A DNA stretch of 64,000 nucleotides from Telmatactis stephensoni (GCA_029948255.1 JALIZF010001617.1:310001-374000); one strand, 5' to 3'; positions 36,401 through 47,543 are shown, numbered from the stretch's first letter. The notes: generated by a model not told the origin, from the letters alone. Translations and numbers: made by a program.

Positions 36401-39400
36401 ACGTATTTGTGAATTGCTACAGTCATTTCATACTAACGGCTTTTTCATGTAATTCCAAAAGTTTCCAAACTTAAAAACAATTACCATAGCTGGAAAGAGC
36501 ATATCAAAATCAGTAAAACTGTGAAGTTTGAAGGATATCAGTTGAAAAATCAAGGAGATACGAATTTTCAAAAAACGAAATTTTGTATGAAAACACTTAC
36601 AGTTATGCAAGAGATACAAACAAATTTCGATTTTTGAAAATTCGTATCTCCTTGATTTTTCAACTGATATCCTTCAAACTTCACAGTTTTACTGATTTTG
36701 ATATGCTCTTTCCAGCTATGGTAATTGTTTTTAAGTTTGGGAACTTTTGGAATTACATGAAAAAGCCGTTAGTATGAAATGACTGTAGCAATTCACAAAA
36801 CACGTCTTATACGTATAAGATTGCAGAATACGTCTTGGTAACAGTCATATTCGCATTCAGCATGAAAAATCAGTTTAGAATAGTTATGTTACCAGCCTCT
36901 ACCCTAAAATGCATTCAGGTATTTGATTTCTCGAAAATGCGCCTTGTCTATTTAAGTTAAATTCAAATGGGTTACTTAAAATGAGCAGAAATAATGCAAA
37001 ACCTTACATTACAGCAGATTAACATTTCATGTTCCCAAGATATTCTTGCTTCTTCCAAGGAACGAACTGAGTTCTGATAGGCAGTGTCTAGATAGAACAA
37101 CCAAACATATGAAGATACGCCCAACTAAAGCGTCAATTATTAATGGATGAACTAAACAATAAATCAGGCCCGTCACTTGGGATGGTTCAAAGGTTCGAAC
37201 GACCCCCACCCCCTCCCTCTCTCCCACAGAAAACATCGTACATAAAACTGCAAGTATGGAAAATAGGGTGGAGCACTATAGCTAGTTAAGTGGCTACGCC
37301 CCTGACTGTGTTGTTGATATTGTATCGCATCGGTCTATTATCTCCTTAGCTTTAAAACAAAGTAAATATTTTTGATATTTTTGAGACTTGAGATATTCCT
37401 ATATATTTTTACTGGCAGTATCAAGTTTTGGGTTAGGCAGTACATGTCAAACGAAAGGGCGTACAACATCAGACCAAATAGAACGAGTTGATGGTGATAG
37501 TGTGGAAGAAAACAGTTATTTTCATGAATTTTAAATGTAATTAAATCCATTAACATAAACCTGCAAGTATGGGAAATAGGGCGGGGCACTATAGCTAATT
37601 AAGTAGAAGGAACAATACTCGTAAAGAATTATCAAATTTCATGGAACACCTTGTTAATGTAACAATCTTATTTAATTTTAAGCGAAAATTAATTCCACTG
37701 GTGTAAAACTGGAAGTATCGATTTTTTGGCGTGGCGCTACATCAGGAATTAGTCAGCATGTTGTCTTCTATCATTGTGCCGATTTTCATGCTTGTAGCAA
37801 AAAACTGAACAATTCTGCACCATATTCCTGCACTAGAGGTTTTCTTGAAAGATCCAGCACCAAACAGTAGCTAATTTGTTTGGTTCATCTTTCGTCTGCA
37901 CGATGCCGAGTGTACATTTTTCTTCACTTCCAAATAAAGCTCCGAGAACAGTTTGAATGAGTGTACCTAAGCCTTTGTGAGCCATTTTCTTTATATTTGA
38001 GCTACCAGAACGTCGTCAATGAAGTGACTTAGCTGTTTTAATGAGATTCAAAAGTATGCATGTCTCGCCATTCTGCGCGCGATGTACCCGCGTAGCTGAG
38101 GTACATGTACGTACTTTGCCTACTTTTCCATTTCCTCTCTTCCTTCCAACTCTCCTCATTGATAATAAAATAAAAATAAAATGATAAAATTGAAATAAAA
38201 AATATCACGATCGAGGAAACGGTCGAGTAATTAGATTTGTAAGCAAGCACTCAACAAACTACAGTCACATTGTTGCATTTCTCTCTAAATAAACTTTTAA
38301 TGCGGTGAATATTTTTATCAAATGCCCGACCTTCAGCTATTTAACGATTTCTTAGATTCATTCCTGTATTTGGCACATTTTTATTCGTTCTTTTGTAATA
38401 TTTTCTTTTTCTGTCTTTTATTTCTTTTTCTTCTTATTTCTTTTATTTTTATTTTGAGCGACGAAAAGAAAAAAGAAAACGAAAACGAATAAAGGAAAAA
38501 AAAAAAAAAAAAGAAAAAGAAAAAAAGAAAAAGTTTGCCCTAGTTGGTTTCGAACCTGGCTCTTACATCTGCTCACTTGCTTTACAGTTCAAGGGTTTTC
38601 CAACTGAGCCACGGGATCGCGTAATTTGCACAACAATAGATAGCCAATTAACAGGATACACTAGGTTATTTTGTTCTCCAAATCCCTCAGTAGACCAGTT
38701 AGTCTAGTGGTAAGGTGCAGTCATTTACGGCCTAGGATCCGACTGTTTCCTCCCTCTTTGACTGCGAAGCTTGCTGTGTTCTACCGGATAGCGCGGAAGG
38801 GGCCGAAATCTCCATCCTATACGTAACATGCGATGATTCAGCGAGTTGTCTGGATGCATGGTCCGATTTTTTGATTTTGCATAAAATTAGCATACTAATT
38901 TACCTTGGGTAAGGGTTCGAGTCCTGCTTGCGTCAACAACTTTCCTTTTTTCCTTTTTTTTTTCTTTTTCTTATGGATTCTATTTCTCTTTAATTTTTCT
39001 TGGCTTAAAATTCTGGCCTTCGATGAACAAAACTACATATTAATCTCCGGCGTTACATTATCTTGATGCTTTCGAATTTTGCGTAATTTAGAAAAAATCC
39101 TCGAATAATGTCGTCTATCTATGACATGTATCTATGGCACTTAACTTTTCAAGATCACTATCTCTCAAATAAAATTCATTTTACTTTCCAAAGACCAGCT
39201 GGCGGACCTCTGATACTCATGCAGGTCATTTAAGTACTCCCTAATCCCAACCAGAAATGGAAGAATCGAACCTCCCCTACCAGCATGCTGGCGACGGGCC
39301 TGTAAACACTGAATATGCTTATGCTCATAAACACTGAATATGCTTATTCAAATACTTGTTATCAGGATAACATAATCACATAATCTGACATGCTGCCATA

Positions 39401-42400
39401 CTTGTTTTTTTTTAGAACTGCGGTGGCTAAAAAGAGCTTAAGACAACATTGGCTGTTAAAGGTTTTAATGAACAAGCAAGCTAGTAGTCTCAATCTCTTG
39501 CCTATGCTCTGCTTATTTTTTCTATGGAGAGACATACCTGCTTGTTCCACTGCTGTCTTTGCCTTCCCAAGTTTTGATCTAAGCTGGAAATGATGAAACA
39601 GGTAGCCAAATGGTCAATCAATCAATAAAGAAACCAAACAATAGATCATCAACTGACCAACCAAATCAATCAATTAAATAATCAATCAATCAATCTTATC
39701 AATCAATCAATCAATTATTTTTAATCAGTCAGTCAGTCAGTGAGTCAGTCAGTGAGTCAGTCAGTCAGTCATGCAGTCAGTCAGTCAGTCAGTGAGTCAG
39801 TGAGTCAGTCAGTGAGTCAGTCAGTGAGTCAGTCAGTGACTCAGTCAGTGAGTTAGTCTGTGAGTCAGTGAGACAGGACTTCAGTCAGTCAGTCAGTCAG
39901 TCACTCACTCACTCAATCACTCACTCACTCAATCAACTGCAATGTAAAGAAGGTTATATTCCTGTCTAAATACATACCCTTTCTTCATCTTTGCTTGCCA
40001 ATGACTGAGACTTTTTCAATGCATCATCAGCCATGTCTTGCTCTTTGCATCTCTGTTCATAGGTACGTTTGTACTACAAACATGTAAGGGGAGAATTTAA
40101 GTCACATATGTGATTCAACAATTCCTTGATTATTCTTTCACATGAAACTATTTTTATTTTCATAACAGCAAAATGCTTTTTGCCACTTCATGACAATTCA
40201 TGGTTTCTCTGCAAACAGTAGACAAATGGGCAAACATTACCAATGGGCTCACCCTCAGAATTCCCAATGGAATAATTGATGTCCCACAAACAAAATATTT
40301 GCATCACAGACAGGTTTTCAACATTTTAGCAATTAAGAAATTTAGTTTAGAAATTTAAGAATTTAATTTTGATAGAATGTTAGACTAGCTATCAGGCTAT
40401 TAATAGCCTGATGAGAAATATTCAGTGATCAGACATTTTCAATTGCTGGTATTTGATAAAATATGATAGCTTGTGGGACTATAACATATAACCATGAATT
40501 GTGACAATATAGAAGTACAGTGTAGAGCACGTTCAGTGTAGAGCACAACACGGAAGACAGCAGGAAAGGACTGTCACGCAAGGTCTGCTGAGTCATTTAA
40601 GACGCTGTTGTTCCCAACAGGACTGACTGACCTTTTACCGCGGTGCTACCATTATCTTACGAGATAGACGGATGCCTACTACTACTACTACTAGAAGTAC
40701 AGATGCAATATATTACCTTGATAGTGTTATCATAATGAGTCCTTTTCATTTTCTGTGCTCTCTTTACAGACTCCTCAACCTAAACATCATGTTTTAAATT
40801 GTTGTCTCAGATCAGCAAAGAACCAAAGTGGAAGCCATAGCTAGGAATGAGTGAATGAATGAATGAAATAATGGATGTATGAATAATGAATCAATTAATC
40901 AATCAATCAATTGATGGATGTATTGATGTACATGTATGAATGGATGGATGGAGGGATGGATGGACAGATGGATGGATGGATGAATGAATGAATAAATGAA
41001 TAAAATGAATAAATGTGAAATGAATGAATGAATGAAAATATAGAAAGGTACAATTAAAGAATCTCACCTGTTTTCTCTTGGTCCGCTGTATTTCTCTGAA
41101 CTCTCTCATTCTTTTTTCTAATTCATCTAAGAGTTGTTGTCCAAGTGCAATGTGTGCTCTTCCAACATTTTCTGTCTCTGTTGAAATGTGATTTGGAAAT
41201 GGATCTTGCAATAATTAACAAAAAGGTGAACACTCTTTATAATTTTATCATGCCTATTTGGTGCTTGCAATTACCCTGTGTAAACACAAGTATTGCCATC
41301 TGACCCACTGATCATTGCATTTACCACAATGATTGGTTATATAATAAGTTTTTTAACTTATATGAAACTGAAGAATTTGGTATTAATAAATATACATCAA
41401 TTTCCACGTACCTTGTCTAAGAGAGTCCCAAGAGCTTTTTAAGGACCTACAAAAATAATAATAAAATATTTGAGAAAATATGTTTTGCTTCAAGCAATTG
41501 ACTGTAGTTATAACTTGAATAAGTGAACTTTTTTTCAGTAGAGTCAATAAATAAAGACTCATTCTGGGATAGGACCTAACACAAACATGTAGGGACAAAC
41601 GGTACTGGATTGTACAACCAAGACATATGTACACTAACTTGCTTTGCAAGCAGCTTAATAAGAGAATGATACATATATACATATACTATCACCACAGCAT
41701 AGCTAGCACAGTGCACTACACTACACCAAACTGCAACACACTACACCACACTGAACCACACCACACTGTACCACACCACACTGCACCACACCACACCACA
41801 GATTGCACTGCCGACAACACAGTGGAACACACCACACTGCACCACACCACACCAAACTACACCACACCACACTGCACCACACTGCGGTCTGTAAGACCAA
41901 TAGATACAAAAACTCATATATAATAGCAAGCTGTGGTAAATACGATCTGAAGTAAGATCACTATGAACGTCATTTTATACATTATTTGAACATCCAATCC
42001 TTCCATTATATATATATACTGATCTGTTTTACCTATTATTATTATCATTATTATGAATATTTAATTGTACATATTTTTGCAACATATATAATTACTCAAT
42101 TCAGCTGCCAAGAGGTTTTTTGGTAGCTGCAATGTAATTTCGTTTAATAAAGTTCTATTCTATTCTATTCTACTGCACCACACCACACCACACTGTACCA
42201 CAACATACTGTACCACAACACACTGTACCACACCACACTGCACCACACCACACATTGCACCACCCACACCACACTGCACCACACCATACTACACCATGCA
42301 CACTCCACTACACACCATACCACACCACACATACCACACTACAAAACACCATGTTTATATAACCACAATACACCACATGACACTACTAACACTACACCAC

Positions 42401-45400
42401 AAAACACAACACTACACCACAATGCACCATAAGTGATAACACACCGCCACTACACTGCACTACACCACACCACTCCACACTAGAGGCTTGCTGTCCATGC
42501 AAATTAAGCTACATACCCAATTTCATCTTTGGCTTCTGCCGTTCTGGCAAGTTTTATTAAATTTTTCCCATATCTATCTTCAATATCAGCTCTACAAAAG
42601 TGAATGGCTACAATGTAAGCAAAAACATTACAACAATGGATTTCTAGGATAAACCTTCCTAAAATGTACAGTACTAGTATGGGCAATTGAAGCTTTGATG
42701 GTCTTTGATATAGGTTCCCCTTTAAATATTTTTCTAGATAAAACAGGATAACTCATGTGGTCACATCAATATGGTGAGGTCTGTTTCACATTCACAAAAC
42801 ACAACCTGCTTCATTCAATTCAGTCACCACAGCAGCTTCATAGTTGTTTATTATCACTATTAATATTGCACTTCTACCTTTGTCTCATAAATTCTTCAAA
42901 ATCCTGGCAGGTTTGTTTTCCATCTCTCAAACGTCTACACAGATTGTCAAACCCAGCTGTACTAGTGAAATCAGAGCCCTAGGAAATAACATGAAATAAT
43001 GCTTTAAAATATGACCTTTGAGGGGTGAAGATTTAGGCAACATTTGCTGGGAAAGCAGCAAGGAGTACCCTTACAAAAACAACTGTACGCAAATTATACT
43101 TTTTGTATACGATAAGTATACTAGAAGCCCTGAAAAGGTGAGAATGGTCTGTCTGTTGTATACTTTTCGTATACTGCACGTATCAAACTTGAGAAATGTG
43201 CAATCGATGCTGTATACTTTTTGTATACGTCTGTATCTGATGTATACTAATAGTATAGCATTAAATTTTCCAAAATTCTAAAATGTATGTATTGTATACT
43301 TTTAGTATATATCAAAAGGTGTAGTATATAAATTTTATAAAATTCAATTTGTCAGCATTTGTGTCATTACCAAAACTGGGCCCTCACTCATAGCAATGTA
43401 TACATTTAGTATACACAAAGCATACATCAAATATACATCAACCCCATTATGTATATTTGATGTATACATCAACATGAAAGGCAAATAGCAATGCTTAAAA
43501 TATTACACTTCTTTGTGATGTAAAAATTATGTATACATTTGGAACCAGCAAAGTGCTGATTGAGCAGTAGACTTTCAATATTTTCCTCTTCTAAAATTTC
43601 CATGGCCTCACCTACAAAATAGAAGTTTTCTCAAGACAATTGTTTACTAGGAAAACCTGAAAAGGTTTTTGGGGTTCCTGTGGGTGCACCCTGTTCATAT
43701 TGGTCAGCGGTTTCACGTTTAAGGCGGTAAATCGTGGCGAGTTTGCACAACATTTTACTTGCAGAGCAAACAGAGGCTGCTAAATTAGCTCTTTTTCCTG
43801 ACTTTATGAGAGAAAAATGTTTGAAAATGAAGGTAAGCAAACAGTTTAAAAGATTTTTAATTTAATACAAGTGATATTGCCATATATCTGACGTGTTTAT
43901 TTCTGTTGGGCTTGTTTCTGCTGTTTGAGCAGCTGTCACTGACTCTTTGGACATTTTATGATTCAAAGTCACTCAGTGTTCGAGCTTTTATCTTTCTTTG
44001 AATTATAAGTTATAGCTATAATTTTGTTTGCAGGAAACCAAATGTAGTGTCTAAGAAAGCTTTGAACAAAATGAAATCTCTATTCTGAAACAAAAGCTTT
44101 GACAGGTAGTGCAGTTTTTGGGTAAAAGTTTGTGATTTGTAAGGTAAGCTTAAGTTATTCAAATTAATCTTATATATTATTCTAGTGTACTGTTTCCAAC
44201 CTCATTAAATGGAATTTAACTTTCATTTGTTTCATATTTTGAAGTCATTAAATAATTAAGACCATCAACTGCAGAGTATAAGCTTACATCATGTAAAATA
44301 TTTTGAGTTCAAAATAGAGGCAGTACTAGCATTGCATGATCTCTAGCACTTCTCGCCTATAAATAAATGTTTTCTGAAATATCGATTTATTTATAAAACA
44401 AAATGTTTTGCAGAATAGTTTCCTATTTTATGACATTGACAAGCAGTGCCAAACTCATTTTCCTTGAAAACAATTGTGAAAAGTTTGTCTATTCTAGCTT
44501 CATCTCCACTTACTCGACTATAAAAGTAATCAAGTTTGTTAGATTAGTATACAAAAAGTATATGTATGCTTCCAAATCACCAAGGAAAAGAAAGGTATAC
44601 TAAAAGTATATATTCTTTTTTTTGTGTAGCCATATACTTTTTTATATTTTATATTACTAAAAGTATGCAAGTTTGTTAGATTAGTATACAAAAAGTATAT
44701 TGTATGCTTCCAAATCACCAAGGAAAAGAAAGGTATACTAAAAGTATTTTTTTTGTGTGTGTGTAGTATACTTTTTTTTATACTTTATAAAGTATAGAAA
44801 AAGTATATGAAAAGGGACGAAATTCATACTACTAACAGTATACTCTTAGTATACTTTTAGTATATTATACTAAAAGTATATTTTTTTGTGTGTGTAGTAT
44901 ACTTTTTTTATACTTTATAAAGTATAGAAAAAGTATATGAAAAAGGACGAAATTCATACTACTAACAGTATACTCTTAGTATACTTTTAGTATATCATAA
45001 CAGTATACAAAAAGTATACTGCTTGCAGTATACTTTTCATACTATTGATGTATATTATTAGTATATGATATTATGGTAAGGGGTATGAACAAATTTGGGT
45101 ATAACTTCATGTATTAAAATAGTCTCTGGAATCTACAGTGTGACATTCACTATAATGGATGAGGAAGTTTCTTTTGCCTGCTAGAGCTATGATCTCATTT
45201 CGCTTTTGTTCTATATGCATTGCAATTTAACTTAAGATATTATAGATCTTCTGAACATTCAATATGCATACAATCTAAATAAAATTAAGGAATGTAAGTT
45301 TAATCAAAGCCCTGAAACAAAGAAAATCTTCCGTTCATTCAGGGATAAGAACAACAAGTTAATAAGCTTAAACATTTCTCAGCATAAAATGTAAATTATT

Positions 45401-45780
45401 AAACCGGAAAACAAACCGTAAAGGAATTTGTGCAGATGCAAGTATCACAAAGGAATGTTCGACAAAATAATAGTATTCATTTTGCATAAGAATGAATATA
45501 TAAAACAAATCACATTAAGGCACTTATAAAAGCGAATCTTCTACCCACTTCAGGGATAGAAAATGCATTTATATTTACAAATGTCAGCAATATATAATCA
45601 ATAACACCCGATAACATAAGAGTTTCCAAATGAATCGGTCTATTCCTCCGAGGGTAAGCAAAATCATATAATATTCCAATACGATCGAATCAGTACATTG
45701 TATAAAAGGAAGCAAAATCACTGGCTATATTGATAAGGAATCCATTAACTTACCCAAAAACAATCCGAGAATCTAGTCAT
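30488..45780 (-). CDS. PSTPIP1-like: PSTPIP1-like F-BAR and SH3 adaptor protein, 13 exons, complete
   Basis: Exons in transcript order: 45754-45780 (ATG), 42878-42978, 42517-42591, 41412-41446, 41068-41177, 40717-40779, 39978-40073, 39538-39583, 37008-37087, 35537-35635, 33705-33801, 32720-32866, 30488-30750 (TGA). All phases agree and give 412 residues, against about 416 in human PSTPIP1. The F-BAR domain spans about 1-276; landmarks are DCFWGSDFTSTAGFDNL, RQRADIEDRYGKNLIKLA, ENVGRAHIALGQ and ERIAYLRNEMWIYTNL. A Pro-rich linker follows. The SH3 domain is about 359-412 (VAMFDYDAQGDQELSFKAGE, then GMFPKSFVKI); the usual WW pair reads WC. F-BAR dimers bind and curve membranes. In vertebrates PSTPIP proteins link PEST phosphatases and WASP to actin. 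That partner set is family knowledge, not shown here. Confidence 0.92.
30835..31058. repeat. 17-bp minisatellite, left block
   Basis: Tandem TGACCACCTCTGTACAA units, about 13 copies, in the last intron of the F-BAR gene. It is interrupted on the right by a LINE fragment and continues at 32368. Confidence 0.9.
31059..32367 (+). mobile_element. 5'-truncated non-LTR retrotransposon (LINE) fragment
   Basis: Two open stretches encode the C-terminal part of a LINE polyprotein. 31095-31484 has YLGVKMNSTGNF, then SPILTYGSEVWG, typical of the end of non-LTR reverse transcriptases. 31618-32169 carries a Cys/His cluster (RICVFCDHNVVETEEHMFLHC) like the zinc-binding tail of such proteins. The frame is broken near 31485-31500 by a duplicated AATTCTTTTAAT block, and the catalytic core is missing. 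The 3' end has AAATAAAGCAAGCTA followed by (CAA)n. It is flanked on both sides by the 17-bp minisatellite, so it inserted there. Confidence 0.85.
32368..32612. repeat. 17-bp minisatellite, right block
   Basis: Continuation of the TGACCACCTCTGTACAA array with more variants (GGTCACCACTGTACAA, ACCTCCCTACAA). It is followed by (AAAC)n and (ACAG)n tracts at 32613-32660. Confidence 0.88.
32962..33177. mobile_element. Long-arm inverted-repeat element with telomere-like core
   Basis: Arms of about 50 bp (GGGTAGAGGCTATTTCGCGAG at the left, CTCGCGAAATAGCCTCTACC at the right) enclose CTAACCCTAAACC-type sequence that is itself partly self-complementary. About 216 bp, in an F-BAR gene intron. Confidence 0.8.
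33271..33365. repeat. Dispersed CATGTTGGAT repeat, copy 2
   Basis: It has the same block order as 13681-13775, ending AAGATGGCTGCCATGACGTC. It is intronic in the F-BAR gene. Confidence 0.55.
34284..35504. mobile_element. Possible 1.2-kb DNA element with nested inverted repeats
   Basis: The outer ends AGCCAGAAGACTGAGACTCGGG and CCCGGAGTCTCAGTTTCCTGGCT are imperfect inverted repeats. Inside, CTAGTGAAAAACGTCTGCGC (about 34871) pairs with 35157-35183. A further element at 35197-35382 has GATCCTCGCAAACAAAG ends and CCCTAA-type internal repeats. It lies in one intron of the F-BAR gene. Confidence 0.5.
35866..36180. mobile_element. Fragment of a C/G-run-bounded DNA element
   Basis: It contains GTGGGGATGCTCGTCCGAAA, ACCCCTAAAAG repeats and a terminal CCCCCCCTCTCCGG. 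A related element at 45935-46320 has the same phrases (GGGGATGATCGTCGTATC, TTTTAGGGGT) and longer G and C runs at its ends. The class is unknown. Confidence 0.5.
36245..36955. mobile_element. Large foldback element with arms of about 300-340 bp
   Basis: The left arm (about 36245-36587) and right arm (about 36617-36955) are reverse complements with scattered mismatches around a spacer of about 30 bp. As a result both strands encode the same 60-residue shadow frame. End landmarks are GACAAGGCGCAAAATT and CGAAAATGCGCCTTGTC. It lies in the F-BAR gene intron between the exons at 35537 and 37008. A transcript across it would form a long hairpin. Confidence 0.88.
37240..37610. repeat. Pair of about 50-bp direct repeats
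   Basis: CTGCAAGTATGG(A/G)AAATAGGG through CACTATAGCTA(G/A)TTAAGT occurs at about 37249-37295 and 37561-37607, 312 bp apart. A third weaker match is near 37710. They are possibly short termini of one element. Confidence 0.5.
38540..38940. mobile_element. tRNA-box composite repeat, copy 2
   Basis: Minus-strand boxes are at 38546-38556 (B, GGTTCGAAACC) and 38600-38611 (A). Plus-strand boxes are at 38700-38710 (A, TAGTCTAGTGG) and 38914-38924 (B, GGTTCGAGTCC). The core is nearly identical to copy 1, and A-rich and T-rich tracts border it in the same way. It is intronic in the F-BAR gene, between the exons at 37008 and 39538. Confidence 0.68.
39640..39940. repeat. (AATC)n and (AGTC)n tetranucleotide array
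   Basis: CAATCAAT units give way to CAGTCAGT and CACTCACT units. The same transition recurs in the duplicated copy at 47570-47770, so the array predates that duplication. Confidence 0.88.
40521..40691 (+). mobile_element. Retroelement insertion with 11-bp target-site duplication
   Basis: 171 bp ending in (CTA)n are flanked by TAGAAGTACAG at 40510-40520 and 40692-40702. The duplicated copy of this region (about 48495-48515) lacks the insert and shows a single diverged site. This supports a genuine target-primed insertion, probably a SINE or LINE 3' end. Confidence 0.75.
40860..41040. repeat. (GAATGAAT)n/(GGAT)n microsatellite
   Basis: Degenerate tetranucleotide tract immediately 3' (in genomic minus order) of the exon at 41068-41177. 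It is intronic. Confidence 0.8.
41700..42480. repeat. ACCACACTGC-type minisatellite split by a retroelement 3' end
   Basis: Imperfect CACCACACTG units occur at about 41710-41883 and 42174-42480. The middle, 41884-42173, is unrelated and looks like an inserted retroelement tail. It lies in an intron of the F-BAR gene. Confidence 0.8.
41884..42173 (+). mobile_element. Retroelement 3' end inserted in minisatellite
   Basis: It ends TTTCGTTTAATAAAGTTC followed by (TATTC)n, a typical non-LTR 3' tail. Minisatellite sequence resumes on both sides. No coding part remains. Confidence 0.6.
43068..45088. mobile_element. 2-kb element dense in GTATAC palindromes
   Basis: Clusters of AGTATACTTTTTGTATAC-like inverted pairs occur near both ends (about 43100-43560 and 44535-45070) with an ordinary centre. 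Possible short termini are TACCCTTAC at 43068 and the complementary GTAAGGGGTA at 45078. Local tandem duplications occur with periods of about 124 bp (44535/44665) and 118 bp (44750/44885). Subterminal repeat clusters of this kind are typical of transposase-binding sites in DNA transposons. It lies in intron 1 of the F-BAR gene. Confidence 0.55.
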
Positions 45781-45799
45781 TTTTGCGGCGAATTCAAGC

Positions 45800-45930
45800 A
45801 GTTTTCAGACCACAACAGTGTCATCGAGGACAACAAAACCCGGAAATGAGGCTGGGGCTAAATATATACACAGGTAGCCCAAGCGATACAATGAAGAACG
45901 GCAACGGTCCGAAGTACGTGACAAATACGG
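45800..45930 (-). promoter_or_regulatory. Probable 5' UTR/promoter region of the F-BAR gene
   Basis: This sequence is immediately upstream of the ATG at 45780 on the minus strand. About 90 bp of it (45831-45921) is retained in the truncated duplicate at 48587-48677. No TATA box is obvious. Confidence 0.4.
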
Positions 45931-45934
45931 GAAG

Positions 45935-46320
45935 GGGAGGGGGGGGGGGGGGGGGGGCACTCCCATATATCGTTGGGCGGGGATGATCGTCGTATCTTTT
46001 AGGGGTCAAAATCAGGGATCTGGTATCTTTTAGGGTGTATTAAAGGTTTTGGGGCCTCCAAAGTCTAAGCTCATATTACATAATAATAACAGCAGCGACA
46101 GCTTTTAATTAAATTGCTTTCAAGCAGAAGGTGTTTGAAGTTGACGTCTCTGGAACTATTAAAGTGCTTAAAAATTATGAATTTGTTCATTTTTAGCTGA
46201 TATCTTTTAGGAGTAAGAATCTTATGCTGCCACGCCCACCTTCGTATTAACTTTTAGGGGTATTTTTGAAAATTTCCGCCGCCCATTTTCGATGGGAGTC
46301 CCCCCCCACCCCCCCGGGGG
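45935..46320. mobile_element. G-run and C-run bounded DNA element
   Basis: The left end is a run of about 18 G; the right end is a run of C followed by GGGGG. It contains several ATCTTTTAGGGGT-like phrases also present in inverted form at 35866-36180. It is absent from the duplicate copy, which resumes downstream of it. Confidence 0.55.
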
Positions 46321-46935
46321 ACAAATAGGGACCTAACGTAACTACGACGGCAACGTGGACGACGACGGCATAAAACAATGCCTTTAATTACAAAATACAA
46401 TAAATGCACGTGCAAATGTGTAGAACTGCAAAGATATCGACCGTACTCTTCAATTTCACGCTCTACCGAGAACGGCAAGTGTAGAAGTAAATTCAGCTTA
46501 CTTTTCGTTCGCACAGAAAACTGATCTTTCATTGATTCTGATGTCTGAATGTCACATGAAAATGAACAAGCGAAAGAAATAGCGTTTAATATCGATTGTT
46601 CTTTAATCTTTTTTGGCGTCCCGTCTTCACTGACGTCGCCGTCGTCGTTGCGTAAGGTTCCTATACTGTTATAATATCAAAGGGACTTTCACTCTATAGA
46701 AAGAATATTCTGCTTACTGAAGAGAGTTCTCAATCACCCTAAGGCTTTTAGTCTAGTATTTTCTGACATCATTAGGGAGGATCATTTGGGTTTCCTGTGG
46801 TTAATCATATCGGTGGAAACCAAAACCGTTCCAGCTGACAAAAACTGACAACAAGCTGAACCGCCATTGTTTCTGAACTCATACATTCAAGAGTAACATT
46901 TATAAACCTAGGTTTACTGCCACAAGCCAAAATAA

Positions 46936-47340
46936 TGAAAGGAAAGGAAAGGAAAGGAAAGGAAAGGAAAGGAAAGGAAAGGAAAGGAAAGGAAAGGAAA
47001 GGAAAGGAAAGGAAAGGAAAGGAAAGGAAAGGAAAGGAAAGGAAAGGAAAGGAAAGGAAAGGAAAGGAAAGGAAAGGAAAGGAAAGGAAAGGAAAGGAAA
47101 GGAAAGGAAAGGAAAGGAAAGGAAAGGAAAGGAAAGGAAAGGAAAGGAAAGGAAAGGAAAGGAAAGGAAAGGAAAGGAAAGGAAAGGAAAGGAAAGGAAA
47201 GGAAAGGAAAGGAAAGGAAAGGAAAGGAAAGGAAAGGAAAGGAAAGGAAAGGAAAGGAAAGGAAAGGAAAGGAAAGGAAAGGAAAGGAAAGGAAAGGAAA
47301 GGAAAGGAAAGGAAAGGAAAGGAAAGGAAAGGAAAGGAAA
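46936..47340. repeat. (GGAAA)n pentanucleotide array, about 80 copies
   Basis: A near-perfect array of about 405 bp. It sits exactly between the end of the original duplicated segment and the start of the duplicate, so it marks the tandem-duplication junction. The start of the duplicate, CTGGAAAT, contains one GGAAA that may have seeded it. Confidence 0.97.
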
Positions 47341-47406
47341 GCTGGAAATTATGAAACAGGTAGCCAAATGGCCAATCAATCAATCAATAAAGAAACCAAA
47401 CAATAG

Positions 47407-47543
47407 GGGCCGGTTGTACGAAGGGTGAATAGTGCTATCCAGCGGATAAATTCTTATCCAGCGGATAAAATCTATACAAAATCTATACAATGGATAACTC
47501 TTATCCGGTGGATAACTTTATCCAACCTTCGTACAACCGGGCC
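47407..47543. mobile_element. 137-bp MITE with GGGCCGGTTGTACGAAGG termini and TAG duplication
   Basis: The right end CCTTCGTACAACCGGGCC is inverted to the left end. The flanks are TAG on both sides, and the original copy (about 39650) has a single TAG, giving a clean empty site. A 3-bp target duplication suggests a PIF/Harbinger-like element. The insertion postdates the segmental duplication. Confidence 0.88.

Noticed and set aside
36428..36777. Pair of identical 60-residue proteins on opposite strands
   Set aside because: Both are the same arm sequence of a foldback element read in each direction.
43631..43840. 69-residue minus-strand frame in the GTATAC element
   Set aside because: No recognisable domain, no matched splice sites in the F-BAR gene model, and it lies inside a repeat-rich element.
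46805..47383. Open frames in the GGAAA array
   Set aside because: Pure pentanucleotide repeat; all frames without a stop are open on both strands.
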